From Ruania zhangjianzhongii (GTDB lineage: Bacteria > Actinomycetota > Actinomycetes > Actinomycetales > Beutenbergiaceae), in contig NZ_CP042828.1 of NCBI RefSeq assembly GCF_008000995.1, forward strand, positions 372,001 to 436,000: a DNA stretch of 64,000 nt, in the 5' to 3' direction. The notes beneath the pieces are model-generated. The model searched no databases and was not told where the DNA came from. It worked only from the letters and a program-made list of their open reading frames with translations. The position numbers and the translations under genes are program-made. Numbering within the stretch: position 1 is the first letter of the stretch; each line of letters starts with the position of its first letter. Below, piece by piece: positions 33,778-42,396 of this stretch.

Positions 33778-34986
33778 ATGCCCGCTTCCCGCCCGCGCGT
33801 GCTGGTCAGTACCGACATCGGCGGCACGGACCCGGATGACTTCCAGTCTATGGTTCACCTGCTGCTGTACGCGGACGTCCTGGACATCGAGGGGCTGATC
33901 GCCTCCCCCTACGGCAAGGGCCGGGCGGCGGACATCCACCGCGTGATCGACCACTACGCGCATGATCTCGACCAGCTCCGCCGGCACGCCGACTACCCCG
34001 ATCCGGCGGCCCTGCGCGCGGTCGTCAAACAAGGCTCCGAGCACCTGGCGGACCACACGGGCGCTACCGGCGCCACCGAGGGGTCGGAGTGGATCGTCCA
34101 ACGAGCGCGCGACGGCGATCCTCGCCTTCTCGAGGTACTGGTCTGGGGCGGTCTGGACGACGTGGCCCAGGCCCTGCACGACGCCCCCGACATCGCTGAC
34201 CGCCTCCGGGTGCACTACATCGGCGGGCCGAACACGATGTGGAGCGTCAACGCCTACGACTATCTCGAGCAGCAGCACCCCACGCTGCGGATGATCGAGT
34301 CGAACTCGACCTATCGCGGGTTCTTCGAGCAGCACCCGGAGGATCCGGAGGGCCCGGACAACGCGGAGTTCGTCCGCCGGCACGCAGCCGGGAACGGCGC
34401 CCTCGGGGCGTTCTTCGCCGCACAGCTGCCCGAGCTGAAGATGGGCGACTCGCCGACGGTCACCTGGCTGCTGCACGGTCCCCGGGACCCGGCGGTCCCG
34501 AGCTGGGGCGGGAAGTTCGTTCCGCTCTGGGCCGGTCGGAAGCGGACCTTCGACCGGCTGACGACGATCGATGATCTGGTCGAGGTCAATGCCGTGGTGG
34601 AGATCTCGCTGCTGAAGTCGGCGGACTACTCCGAGGCCGACCATGCCCGGCTGGTGGTGGACGAGCGGATGCAGGGACCGTTCCCGGCCGGGATCGACGA
34701 GGGAGAGCAGCTACGGTTCCGGCTGAGCGTGTACCACGCCGGCGTGGTGACCTACCGGGTGCAGAGCTCGCACGCGGAGCTGGACGGACTGGCCGGTTCG
34801 TTGACCGCAGTGCTTCCGAGCGTGGCCACCGCTGCGACGGCATCGACCCGGCACCCCCGGTGGTGGAGCGATGACCCCGACCCCGACCAGGCGATCGGGC
34901 CGTGGCCCGGGGCGCGGTGGATCAGCGCGTACCGCCAGGAGTTCCTCGGTGACTTCGCCAAGCGGCTGGGGTGGTGCGGCCCGTAG
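33778..34986 (+). CDS. DUF1593 nucleoside-hydrolase-like protein
   Basis: A 402-residue cytoplasmic protein without a signal peptide. The N-terminus has the ribohydrolase-like metal motif RVLVSTDIGGTDPDDFQSMV; DUF1593 segments follow (LIASPYGKGRAADIHRVIDH, EVLVWGGLDDVAQALHDAPD, LRVHYIGGPNTMWSVNAYDY). The C-terminal third is a beta domain (DSPTVTWLLHGPRDPAVPSW, then ADYSEADHARLVVDERMQGP). Family members are often glycan-locus hydrolases of undefined substrate. A strong GAGGAGAGG precedes the ATG. It stands alone and converges with the next gene. Confidence 0.85.
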   Translation: MPASRPRVLVSTDIGGTDPDDFQSMVHLLLYADVLDIEGLIASPYGKGRAADIHRVIDHYAHDLDQLRRHADYPDPAALRAVVKQGSEHLADHTGATGATEGSEWIVQRARDGDPRLLEVLVWGGLDDVAQALHDAPDIADRLRVHYIGGPNTMWSVNAYDYLEQQHPTLRMIESNSTYRGFFEQHPEDPEGPDNAEFVRRHAAGNGALGAFFAAQLPELKMGDSPTVTWLLHGPRDPAVPSWGGKFVPLWAGRKRTFDRLTTIDDLVEVNAVVEISLLKSADYSEADHARLVVDERMQGPFPAGIDEGEQLRFRLSVYHAGVVTYRVQSSHAELDGLAGSLTAVLPSVATAATASTRHPRWWSDDPDPDQAIGPWPGARWISAYRQEFLGDFAKRLGWCGP

Positions 34987-35001
34987 GCGTGCCGAGGCGG
35001 G

Positions 35002-35490
35002 CTAGTCGATCAGGCGCCGCAGGCCCAGCGGCGGGCAGCGGATTTCGCCACCCGGGAAGCGGCCGGTGGGGTGATCCAGGTGGACGATCGCGTTGTGGTG
35101 GGCCCAGCCGGTCACGGTGCCCGTCGCGCCCTGCAGGTACAGGGGGCGGATGCCCTCGGTGAGCGCAACGCGGTCACCAATCTGGAACTGTGCAGCCGCC
35201 TGGTTGGACGCGTCCCGCCTGCGGTCCTGGTGACGCTTGCTGATGGCCGCCTGCAGCGTGCCGAGATGCGCATCGAGCGTGCCGGTGGTGATCAGCCCGA
35301 CCATGACCTGGAGCTGAGCGGCCGCGTTGCCGGACTGGTCGCTGGCGCCGGACTGAGCACCCGCGGTGGCGGGGCTGGTGAGCTGGCCGGAGCGAGGCTC
35401 CGGACGCGGCCGGGTTCCGCTGCTGGGCCGGCGGTTACCGCCGCCTGAGGGACGTTGCCGATTGTGGTGGCGACGCTTCTTCTTGCTCAT
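35002..35490 (-). CDS. Hypothetical protein with a basic N-terminus and an SH3-like end
   Basis: 162 residues from MSKKKRRHHNRQRPSGG at 35490, with GGAG before the ATG. The first 50 residues are very basic and disordered, then comes a helical segment (AAQLQVMVGLITTGTLDAHL, then QAAISKRHQDRRRDAS), and the C-terminus looks like a KOW/SH3-type barrel (FQIGDRVALTEGIRPLYLQG, then GATGTVTGWAHHNAIVHLDH). Nucleic-acid binding is plausible from charge and fold. I do not recognise the family. Confidence 0.65.
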   Translation of the reverse strand: MSKKKRRHHNRQRPSGGGNRRPSSGTRPRPEPRSGQLTSPATAGAQSGASDQSGNAAAQLQVMVGLITTGTLDAHLGTLQAAISKRHQDRRRDASNQAAAQFQIGDRVALTEGIRPLYLQGATGTVTGWAHHNAIVHLDHPTGRFPGGEIRCPPLGLRRLID

Positions 35491-35679
35491 CGCTCCAGCG
35501 TGCCGGACCTTGGCTGAGGGCGTGAGGGTGGGTGTGGATAACCGGCGAAGGCGGCGCCCAGGGCGCGGACGTCCGGGGAGACGTGGATAGGGGTGATAGC
35601 CCGTCCTACCGCAATGCTGGGCGTACGGGCGAAGAGCCGGGCAGCTCACCGGCCGCGGCCTGTTGGTCCGAGCTCGTGC

Positions 35680-36600
35680 TCAGCCCGGGGTCACCGGCGC
35701 CACGCTGCCTGCCTGGTTCCGGATCTCGCTTGGGTCGCCGGTCGCCCACCCCACCACCGAGGTGCCCAGCTGGCCGAGCGGGATTGCCATCCTGCGCATC
35801 ACCGCAGTGTCCGCCCGCCGCAGCGGGCCGCGCAGCCGCAGTCCGAGCAGGTCCCGGGCGTAGCCGGGCAGAAGGCCGACTGCACCCGCGGCGAGCAGGG
35901 CGAAGCCGGGGCGGGCGGCGCGGGGGAGGGGTGGCTCGCGGAGCAGGAAGCGCACCACGTCCAGTGCGCCCGGGGATGCTTCCAGCTCGGGGCGGTAGTC
36001 CGCCAGTTGCACGTGCAGTTCGGTCACCGTGCGTGGCGGGTCGGTGATCCCGAGTCGGGTGGCCACATACGCAGTCTGGTCCACGTACCGGTCCGCCTCG
36101 GCCGGGGTGAGCGGCGTGCGAGCGTAGTGCTGGTGTGCAGTGAGGAAGCTGTCGATCTCCGCCACGTGCACCCAGGCGAGCAGGTGCGGATCGGTCGCCG
36201 AGTAGGGCCGGCCCTCGCGGTCGGTGCCGGAGACCGTCTCGTGGATCCGGTTGATCTTGTCCAGCATCCGCTCGGCGGAGTCCACGGGTCCGAACGTAGT
36301 CATCGCGAGGAACTCGCTGGTGCGCTGCAGTCGGCCCCACGGGTCGTCCCGGTAGCCGGAGTGCTCGCCCACACCGGCCATTGCCAGCGGGTGTAATGCC
36401 TGCAGGAGCAGTGCTCGGATACCGCCGGGATACATCGCGGCATGTCCCTGCACCCGGCAGATCGGGGCATCCGGGGCGAACCGCCGCTCGCCGGGCGCTA
36501 GCCAGATCGCCTTCGAGCGGCGCTCGGCCTGCGGCCCGGCGACCCGGTCGCGCAGCGAGCGCGCCAGTTTGGCGCGGGCGGCGGCGATGGGTGAGATCAC
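35680..36600 (-). CDS. Oxygenase MpaB family protein (DUF2236)
   Basis: A 306-residue protein of the MpaB/latex-clearing-protein-like family. Motifs are MYPGGIRALLLQALHPLAMA, then GVGEHSGYRDDPWGRLQRTS, RIHETVSGTDREGRPYSATD, LLAWVHVAEIDSFLTAHQHY and ADRYVDQTAYVATRLGI, with the conserved histidines that hold heme b in characterised relatives. The substrate is unknown. The start is a GTG at 36600 without a visible Shine-Dalgarno. It appears monocistronic, divergent from the beta-helix gene. Confidence 0.88.
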   Translation of the reverse strand: MISPIAAARAKLARSLRDRVAGPQAERRSKAIWLAPGERRFAPDAPICRVQGHAAMYPGGIRALLLQALHPLAMAGVGEHSGYRDDPWGRLQRTSEFLAMTTFGPVDSAERMLDKINRIHETVSGTDREGRPYSATDPHLLAWVHVAEIDSFLTAHQHYARTPLTPAEADRYVDQTAYVATRLGITDPPRTVTELHVQLADYRPELEASPGALDVVRFLLREPPLPRAARPGFALLAAGAVGLLPGYARDLLGLRLRGPLRRADTAVMRRMAIPLGQLGTSVVGWATGDPSEIRNQAGSVAPVTPG

Positions 36601-36749
36601 TTGATCACGATAACCCGAGCAGGGGTGTCAGGAGCTGGTCGCGCGGCGACACTGCTGGCATCCGTTGTCGGCGTCGCCGATCGGGAATGCAGTGCCAGCC
36701 GACGGTGTTATGTCATTCAGTGCACACATCATCGAAGGAAGGGGTGCCG

Positions 36750-37139
36750 ATGGCCAGGAAGAAGTACGAGGAGCTCGAACTCGACGACGGCACGATCGTC
36801 CGGTATCGCCGGCACGAGAACGGCGGCGGCATGGTCGCGACCCGTTCCGCCGTGGACCCGAGCGCACGCATCGAGGAGAACGCCTGGATCGACCAGGGCG
36901 CGAGCGTCGGCGCCGAGGCACGCCTGGGCGCCGGGTGTTGGCTGGAGCCAGGGGCGCAGGTCGGGGCCGGCGCCTATCTGGAGACCGCCGTGCGGGTGGG
37001 CCCGGGCGCCGTGGTGGGCGAGCGTGCGCGCATCGGCAGCCGCAGCCACATCGGCGCGGGTGCGCAGCTGCGCCCGGGCGCATTCGTCGGCCCGGACTCG
37101 GACATCCCAGCGGGCGGGCAGTACACCCGCGCCGCGTGA
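36750..37139 (+). CDS. Left-handed beta-helix (hexapeptide) protein
   Basis: 129 residues from MARKKYEELELDDGTIVRYR at 36750, behind GGAAGGGG. After a short N-terminal beta hairpin the protein is hexapeptide repeats (SAVDPSARIEENAWIDQGAS, then VGAEARLGAGCWLEPGAQVG and IGSRSHIGAGAQLRPGAFVG), as in acyltransferases. It is too short to hold a clear active site and lacks the usual catalytic histidine context, so a structural or regulatory role is as likely as acyl transfer. Confidence 0.8.
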   Translation: MARKKYEELELDDGTIVRYRRHENGGGMVATRSAVDPSARIEENAWIDQGASVGAEARLGAGCWLEPGAQVGAGAYLETAVRVGPGAVVGERARIGSRSHIGAGAQLRPGAFVGPDSDIPAGGQYTRAA

Positions 37140-37169
37140 GCGGGCATAGCCCCGCCCGCAGGGCTCTTC

Positions 37170-37209
37170 CGGTGTGATTCCGACGCACCCATGCGTTGGA
37201 ACCGCACCG
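37170..37209 (+). terminator. Putative terminator hairpin after the beta-helix gene
   Basis: TCCGACGCA (37179-37187) pairs with TGCGTTGGA (37192-37200) around a CCCA loop, with one G-T pair; an outer CGGTG (37170-37174) can pair with CACCG (37205-37209). No T-run follows. Confidence 0.45.
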
Positions 37210-37234
37210 CAGGGGCTCCTCGGTCCCGGCGGCC

Positions 37235-37251
37235 ATGACCTCAGAGGTCAT
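37235..37251 (+). promoter_or_regulatory. Palindrome upstream of the DUF1330 gene
   Basis: ATGACCTCAGAGGTCAT is a perfect 8-bp inverted repeat with a single central base, 74 bp before the DUF1330 start. It looks like a dimeric regulator site; no partner is evident in the window. Confidence 0.45.
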
Positions 37252-37324
37252 CGCCAGCCCGACTCCAGACTGCCACGCTGACCAGATCCGCAGCACCGCG
37301 GGCCTCCTCGGAAGGACAGTAGCG

Positions 37325-37705
37325 ATGAACGATGTGATGGCTCAGAACGTGGCGACACCCCGCGGCTACGCCGTGGCCCTGCTTCGCGACGTCGAGCTCG
37401 GCCCGGAGATCTGGCAGTACATGGAGACCATCGAGGCCACCTTCGCTCCGTTCGGCGGCGAGTGGGTCATCCATGGCACGTCGCCGCACGTCGTCGAAGG
37501 CGTCTGGCCCGGCGACCTGGTGATCATCGGCTTCCCGTCCCTGGACGCCGCGCGGGCCTGGTACGACTCCGCCGAGTACGCGGCGATCCTCGCCCTGCGC
37601 GCGGACCACTCCGAGGGCGCGGTCGCGCTGGTGGAAGGAGTGCCGGACGGCTACCGCGCCGCGAGCACCGTCGCCGGGATGAAGGCTGCGGCTGCAGTTG
37701 GGTGA
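37325..37705 (+). CDS. DUF1330 domain protein
   Basis: 126 residues from MNDVMAQNVATPRGYAVALL at 37325, with GGAAGGAC upstream. The sequence has the DUF1330 ferredoxin-like fold (WQYMETIEATFAPFGGEWVI, then WPGDLVIIGFPSLDAARAWY and DSAEYAAILALRADHSEG). Function is unknown; related proteins resemble dimeric monooxygenase or EthD-type folds. It is convergent with the helicase-associated gene and not evidently in an operon. Confidence 0.85.
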   Translation: MNDVMAQNVATPRGYAVALLRDVELGPEIWQYMETIEATFAPFGGEWVIHGTSPHVVEGVWPGDLVIIGFPSLDAARAWYDSAEYAAILALRADHSEGAVALVEGVPDGYRAASTVAGMKAAAAVG

Positions 37706-37766
37706 GTTGCTCGACGCTCACCACGTCAGGGTCGGCACTGTCTCGTGGGCGATGATGCGTCGCGGG

Positions 37767-40314
37767 TCAGAAGGGCGCCGGTGACACGGCCAGGATCTGA
37801 TCGAGGCGGAAGGTGCGGTCGCCCTGTTTGCTGTGGCAGTAGCCGGCCAAGTGCCCACCCAGCACCTCCAACTCTGACACCACCCGCATGCTCACTCCGT
37901 CAGCGGCCGAGCGGTAGCGGATCTGCACCGGTCGGGACTGCTGCACCGCGTCGGCGAGCTCGTGCACCTCCGCCGACGTCAGGTGCCGGGCATCGGCAGC
38001 GATCTGCTGCTCCAGGCCTCCCTCCTCGCCGGGAGTGTCGGGTGCGCCGGCTCCGGTGATCAGTCGCTGCGCGACCTCGGCAGCAGTCTCCGGCTCTGGT
38101 CGCGGCCGCGACGGCTGCTGTTCGCCACGTATCGAGGCAAGGAAATCCTCGACGGTCGCCTGAAAATCGTCCTCGGCGGGCTCGTCCACCTCGTCGAGAT
38201 CATCGAGTCCCGCGCCCGGACCGGACGTGTCGCCTGGCTCAGCCGGCTCGCCGGACTCGGCCATGCCGGCCGGGCGACGGAGCTGCACCACCGGAGCGCC
38301 GCCGTCGTCCATCTCCACCGGCAGGTACCCGGCCTTACGCAACGAGGCGAGCACCTGCTCCACCGGCCGATCGGAGACCGCCACGGTGGGCGCCACCATG
38401 CTCAGGCCCAGGGTGCGGACGCTCTTCGATGCCACCACCTCGGCCAGCAGCGGCTCATCGGCCGAGGTGATCACCGCCGCGGCAGGACGCACTTCCAAGT
38501 GCCCGTGCTTCCGGGCGACATCCCGCAGGAGGTACTCCAGCGCCTGCGGCAGGTCCTGGCCGGCCAGCCGGCGCAGCGCCACGATCAGATCCTCGACGGC
38601 GTAGCCCGAGTCGAGCGCGCCACGCACCGATCCTTCGCTCACCCGCCAGGTCCCCACCACTCCGTGGCCCTCCCGGGCAGCAAGAACGTCGAGCAGGTCT
38701 ACAGCGGCCGGGTCCGGACTTCCTGGGATCACGATCGTCAGGTCGGAACCGAACATCACCTGGTTGCTCTGCGCGGGCAGCACCTGGTCCAGCAGCTCGG
38801 TCGCGGCCTCGTTATCCCCCGTGGAGACTGCGGCGCCCAGCGGGGTGAGCGCGCCGTCGGCGAACAGGCCGAGCTGGTGCGCCTCGGCCCAGGTGTGCTC
38901 GATGGAGCCGGGCACCGTATTGGCAACCGGGTGATACCAGCGGAGCAGCGCGGCGACATCGTCGGCGGAGACGACACCCTCGCCGGGGAGGGTGGAGAGC
39001 AGCCGGCAGAGCACGAGACCGACCGGCAGCCCGGAGTCCGCCGGCGCCCGCCCGAACGCCGTCAGATAGGTCCCGTCCGGATCGCGCTCCAGGGTGGGCG
39101 CCAGGCTCATCGGCAGCCAGGCGGACACCAGGTCGGTGGCCCGCTGGGCGGGTGAGTTGTGCCGCCACCGGTCGAAATCGTCAGTGGTGGACAGCTGGGT
39201 GGGGCCGGTCTGGTTGATCAGGTGCAGCGTGGCGGCCAGGTATGAGGGTGAGCCGCAGAGTGGTCACCTCGGTGCCTAGTTGTTTGGCGTACCGGGCGAG
39301 CTCACGGGCGCCGACACCGCCACTCTTGTTCACCTTCAGGCCTTGCCGCGCGATCCCTTCGAGGATCGCCATCGCCGTGCCGAGGAACTCCGACAGCGCC
39401 GCCGCATAGCTGCGTTCCACCTGTTCCGCAGGTGCCGGGACGGTGGCCACCACCGGGGTGTCCGGGGCAAACGCGACCCGGAACTCTGGTGGCGCGAGCG
39501 CCAGGTACGCCTCGGTGGGCAGCTCGGCCTCGTAGACGAAACCGAATCCGGTGTAGCCGAAGGCCAGCCCCGCGGAGGCGGCCCACTGCCACATCGCCTT
39601 CTCTGCGGCGTAGGTGTGGGGGTCGAAGGTGTAATCGTCCTCGAAGTCCTCGGCGGTCAGGTCCGAGGAGGTGACGGTGCTTGACTCGGCCAGGCGCTTG
39701 GTCACGTGCGCGGTGAGTGCGGTGAAGACATCCTCCGGGGCGGTGCCGGCGATACGGCGCAGGGCTGCGGTATCGGCGAAGCAACGGCGCACCGCAGCGA
39801 TCCTCTCGGGCTTGCGCGCGGGTGCCTTCACTTCCCAGGCGCGCAGGATCTGCTGCAGCTTGTCAGTCGTCTCCTCTGCCAGAACGGCTCGCACCGGTCG
39901 GGACAGGGCCAGCGGTCCGACGATCAGCTGGTCCAGGCCGGGATTCACCCGGACATGTTCGCCGTCGAGCCAGACCAGGGCGGTTGCCGTTGCCACGCCG
40001 AGCCAGTGTTCGACCTGGGCGCGGTGTGCCTCCCGGACCGCGCCGCCGGTGCTGAGCAGCTCAGTCAGTCGGTCCAGGGTGGCGGCCTCACCGAGGGCGC
40101 TCGCGGTCTCTACCAGTTGCAGCAGCGGTGCGGGGGCGCTCATCACCGCCTGGCTGACCATCGACGGGTGCTGCAACCGCATCGCGAGCTCGTCCAGGTC
40201 CCGCACCTGTGCACCACGAAGGGTGAGCGGGCTGTGCTCGAGGACTGTTTCCAGCTGGTCGGAATCGAGGGTGTCGAGCCAGGCGCGCAGCGTGGTGCGA
40301 TCCGTCATGGACAC
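37767..40314 (-). pseudogene. Helicase-associated / WYL-domain protein split by a frameshift
   Basis: Two consecutive frames encode the halves of one roughly 850-residue actinobacterial protein. The N-terminal half (40314 to a stop at 39181) starts TTLRAWLDTLDSDQLETVLE. The C-terminal half is open from about 39240 to 37767 and includes the helicase C-like region (SNQVMFGSDLTIVIPGSPDP) and a WYL-like end (VQIRYRSAADGVSMRVVSEL). Dropping one base of the CC pair at 39240-39239 joins VTTLRLTLI to LAATLHLINQTGPTQLSTTD and restores one frame. The C-terminal half has no well-placed start of its own. It could be an inactivating mutation, a sequencing error or, less likely, programmed frameshifting. 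Full-length relatives are probable DNA-binding proteins. Confidence 0.82.
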
Positions 40315-40397
40315 CAGTGTGCGGCAACGGGCACATCGGTGGGAACGGGCTGTGGATGCTGCCCGGAGCGGTCAGTCGACGAGCAACTGCGGCTCGG

Positions 40398-40640
40398 TCA
40401 CTCGTGCTCCAGCCGTTCCAGGTGCAGTTCGTCGCGGGACCAGCGTGGTCCGGGCTCGCTGCTTCCCGGCTCCGATCGGGCGATCGCGAGGAAGGTATCG
40501 GCGGCGTATGTACTGCCGCTCGACGCGTAACGGGCGAGCTCTTCGCGCAGCACCGCGTTCACCGACGTGCCCTGGTGGGCCGCCCGCACCCGCGCGCGAC
40601 GAAGTGTGGTGTCGTCCACGGCGATCGTGAGCTTGGCCAT
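40398..40640 (-). CDS. Ribbon-helix-helix antitoxin-like protein, no partner seen
   Basis: An 80-residue protein with a CopG/Arc-type N-terminus (MAKLTIAVDDTTLRRARVRA, then AHQGTSVNAVLREELARYAS) and a short acidic-aromatic tail (PRWSRDELHLERLEHE) that in VapB/FitA-type proteins contacts a PIN toxin. The 83 bp downstream to the next gene cannot hold a toxin and none lies upstream. It may be a solitary regulator or the remnant of a toxin-antitoxin pair. Confidence 0.75.
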   Translation of the reverse strand: MAKLTIAVDDTTLRRARVRAAHQGTSVNAVLREELARYASSGSTYAADTFLAIARSEPGSSEPGPRWSRDELHLERLEHE

Positions 40641-40774
40641 CAGTCAACGATGACACGGGAGCAGTGCGACGGCGAGAGTGGTGAGGCGGGGTGTGGGTCG
40701 AGTTGTGCGGGTCGATGTGCGGGAGCCGCGGAGCTCTGCCGAAGTAAGCGCTAGAACGTTCTGCCGCGAAGTTC

Positions 40775-40802
40775 TGGACAAATCAGATTACAGCGCTGTA
40801 AT
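40775..40802 (+). promoter_or_regulatory. Promoter and LacI-type operator of operon A
   Basis: TGGACA (40775-40780) and TGTAAT (40797-40802) are 16 bp apart. The perfect 16-bp palindrome ATTACAGCGCTGTAAT (40787-40802) has the central CG of LacI-family operators and covers the -10. Further upstream AGAACGTTCT (40753-40762) is another perfect palindrome and TAAGCGCTA (40745-40753) is LacI-like. Repression by the LacI-type regulator encoded at the operon's end is the simple reading. Confidence 0.7.
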
Positions 40803-40889
40803 GTTTCGATGCAGAACCGGACAGACAGGGTCCGAGGTTGGACCGAACGGGGTGCGATGCGCGCGCCGGAAGAGGGAACAGAGGCGTTC

Positions 40890-42344
40890 ATGACATCGAG
40901 CACGCGGCCGAACATCGTCCTGGTGATGACCGATCAGCAGCGGGCCGGACTCACCGGCGGTGAGGGCGGCCCGGACACGATGCCCCGCCTCGACGCGCTC
41001 CTGGCCGACGGAGTCCGATTCGACCGCGCCTACACCAGCTCCCCGGCCTGCGTGCCGGCCCGCACCAGCCTGCTCACCGGCCGGTTCCCCAGCGCACACC
41101 ACGTGCGGCAGAACAGCACCGGCCGGCACGCCCAGTACGCCACCGACTTGCTCGATGTGCTCCGTGGCGCCGGCTACGCACTGCACTTCAGCGGCAAGCC
41201 GCATATGCATCCCGGGCCGGAGGACTTCGATACCTTCCACGGCCCGTTCCTGCACGACGGCGGTCCTCAGGCCGGGCAACAGCACGCCGCCTTCGATACG
41301 TGGTTGAGCGAGCTGGACCACTCGGTCTCGGAGGAGCCCACACCGTTCCCGGTGGAGAGCCAGCTGCCCTACCGGATCGTCGACGGTGCGATCGACGCGG
41401 TCGCAGACGAGGAGGATCAGCCGTTCTTCCTCTGGCTGTCCTTCCCGGAGCCGCACAATCCGTATCAGGTTGCTGAGCCGTACTTCAGCATGTTCGACGA
41501 GGCCGAGGTTCCCGAGCGGCTCGCCGGTCCGGAGGCGTTGGAGCGGCTCGGCTGGCGCTACCGCTGGCTGCACCGGCTGATCGAGGAGAAGCGGCCCGGC
41601 TTCGACCAGGAGTGGCGGCGCTACCGAGCGAACTACCTTGGCATGCTCCGCCTGATCGACGACCAGATCGGCCGGCTCCTGGACCACCTCGGCGAGAGGG
41701 CCGAGAACACCGTGTTCCTTTTCCTCAGCGACCACGGTGACTACTTCGGTGACTACGGGTTGCAGCGCAAGGGCGCCGGGATGCCGGACGCACTGATGCG
41801 CATCCCGCTCGCGATCAGCGGGCCCGGGATCACCTCCCAGCACCGCACCGAGCTCGTCTCCATGGTGGACCTGCTCCCCACGATCGCCGAGTGGCTGGAG
41901 GAGCCGATCCCCGCCGGAGTGCAGGGCCGGTCACTGGCTCCTCTGCTGCGGGGCTTGGAAGCCCCGGCCACCGAGTTCGGCAGCGTCCTCGGCGAAGCAG
42001 GCTACGGCGGCGTCTCCTACACCGAGCACGACCGCCCGCCGCTGCACTTCCCTTACGAGGGCTCCACCTTCGACGAGCTGAACAGCGTCACCCAGAGCGG
42101 TGAGATGCGCATGGTCGTCGAAGGCCGCTTCAAGCTGATCGTCGACGATCGCGGTGAGGACGTGCTCTACGACCTAGCCGACGATCCCGCCGAGACCGAG
42201 AACCTCAGCGACGACCCCGCCTACCGCGAGGTTCGCGAGGCTCTCTACCGCAGGCTCGTCCAGTGGCTGATGCGCGCCGCTGACGACCTGCCTGAAGGGC
42301 ATTACACCCCGAACGTCCGGGCCCACAACTGGCGTTGGGCCTGA
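40890..42344 (+). CDS. Sulfatase (formylglycine type), operon A
   Basis: 484 residues from ATG 40890, chosen because GAGG lies just upstream; the frame is open 27 codons earlier. The N-terminal metal site is RPNIVLVMTDQQRAG. The modification motif is SPACVPARTSLLTGRFP with Cys54 (C-x-P-x-R), the residue converted to formylglycine by maturase enzymes in related proteins. The second metal site is VFLFLSDHGDYFGDYG, followed by GAGMPDALMRIPLAISGPG. There is no signal peptide, so it should act on sulfated sugars after import. It heads the operon with an ABC importer. Confidence 0.93.
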   Translation: MTSSTRPNIVLVMTDQQRAGLTGGEGGPDTMPRLDALLADGVRFDRAYTSSPACVPARTSLLTGRFPSAHHVRQNSTGRHAQYATDLLDVLRGAGYALHFSGKPHMHPGPEDFDTFHGPFLHDGGPQAGQQHAAFDTWLSELDHSVSEEPTPFPVESQLPYRIVDGAIDAVADEEDQPFFLWLSFPEPHNPYQVAEPYFSMFDEAEVPERLAGPEALERLGWRYRWLHRLIEEKRPGFDQEWRRYRANYLGMLRLIDDQIGRLLDHLGERAENTVFLFLSDHGDYFGDYGLQRKGAGMPDALMRIPLAISGPGITSQHRTELVSMVDLLPTIAEWLEEPIPAGVQGRSLAPLLRGLEAPATEFGSVLGEAGYGGVSYTEHDRPPLHFPYEGSTFDELNSVTQSGEMRMVVEGRFKLIVDDRGEDVLYDLADDPAETENLSDDPAYREVREALYRRLVQWLMRAADDLPEGHYTPNVRAHNWRWA

Positions 42345-42396
42345 ACCCACGAGGAGTGCGGGTTGCGGCCCGCGCCCCAGAGACGAAGGAGTCTTC

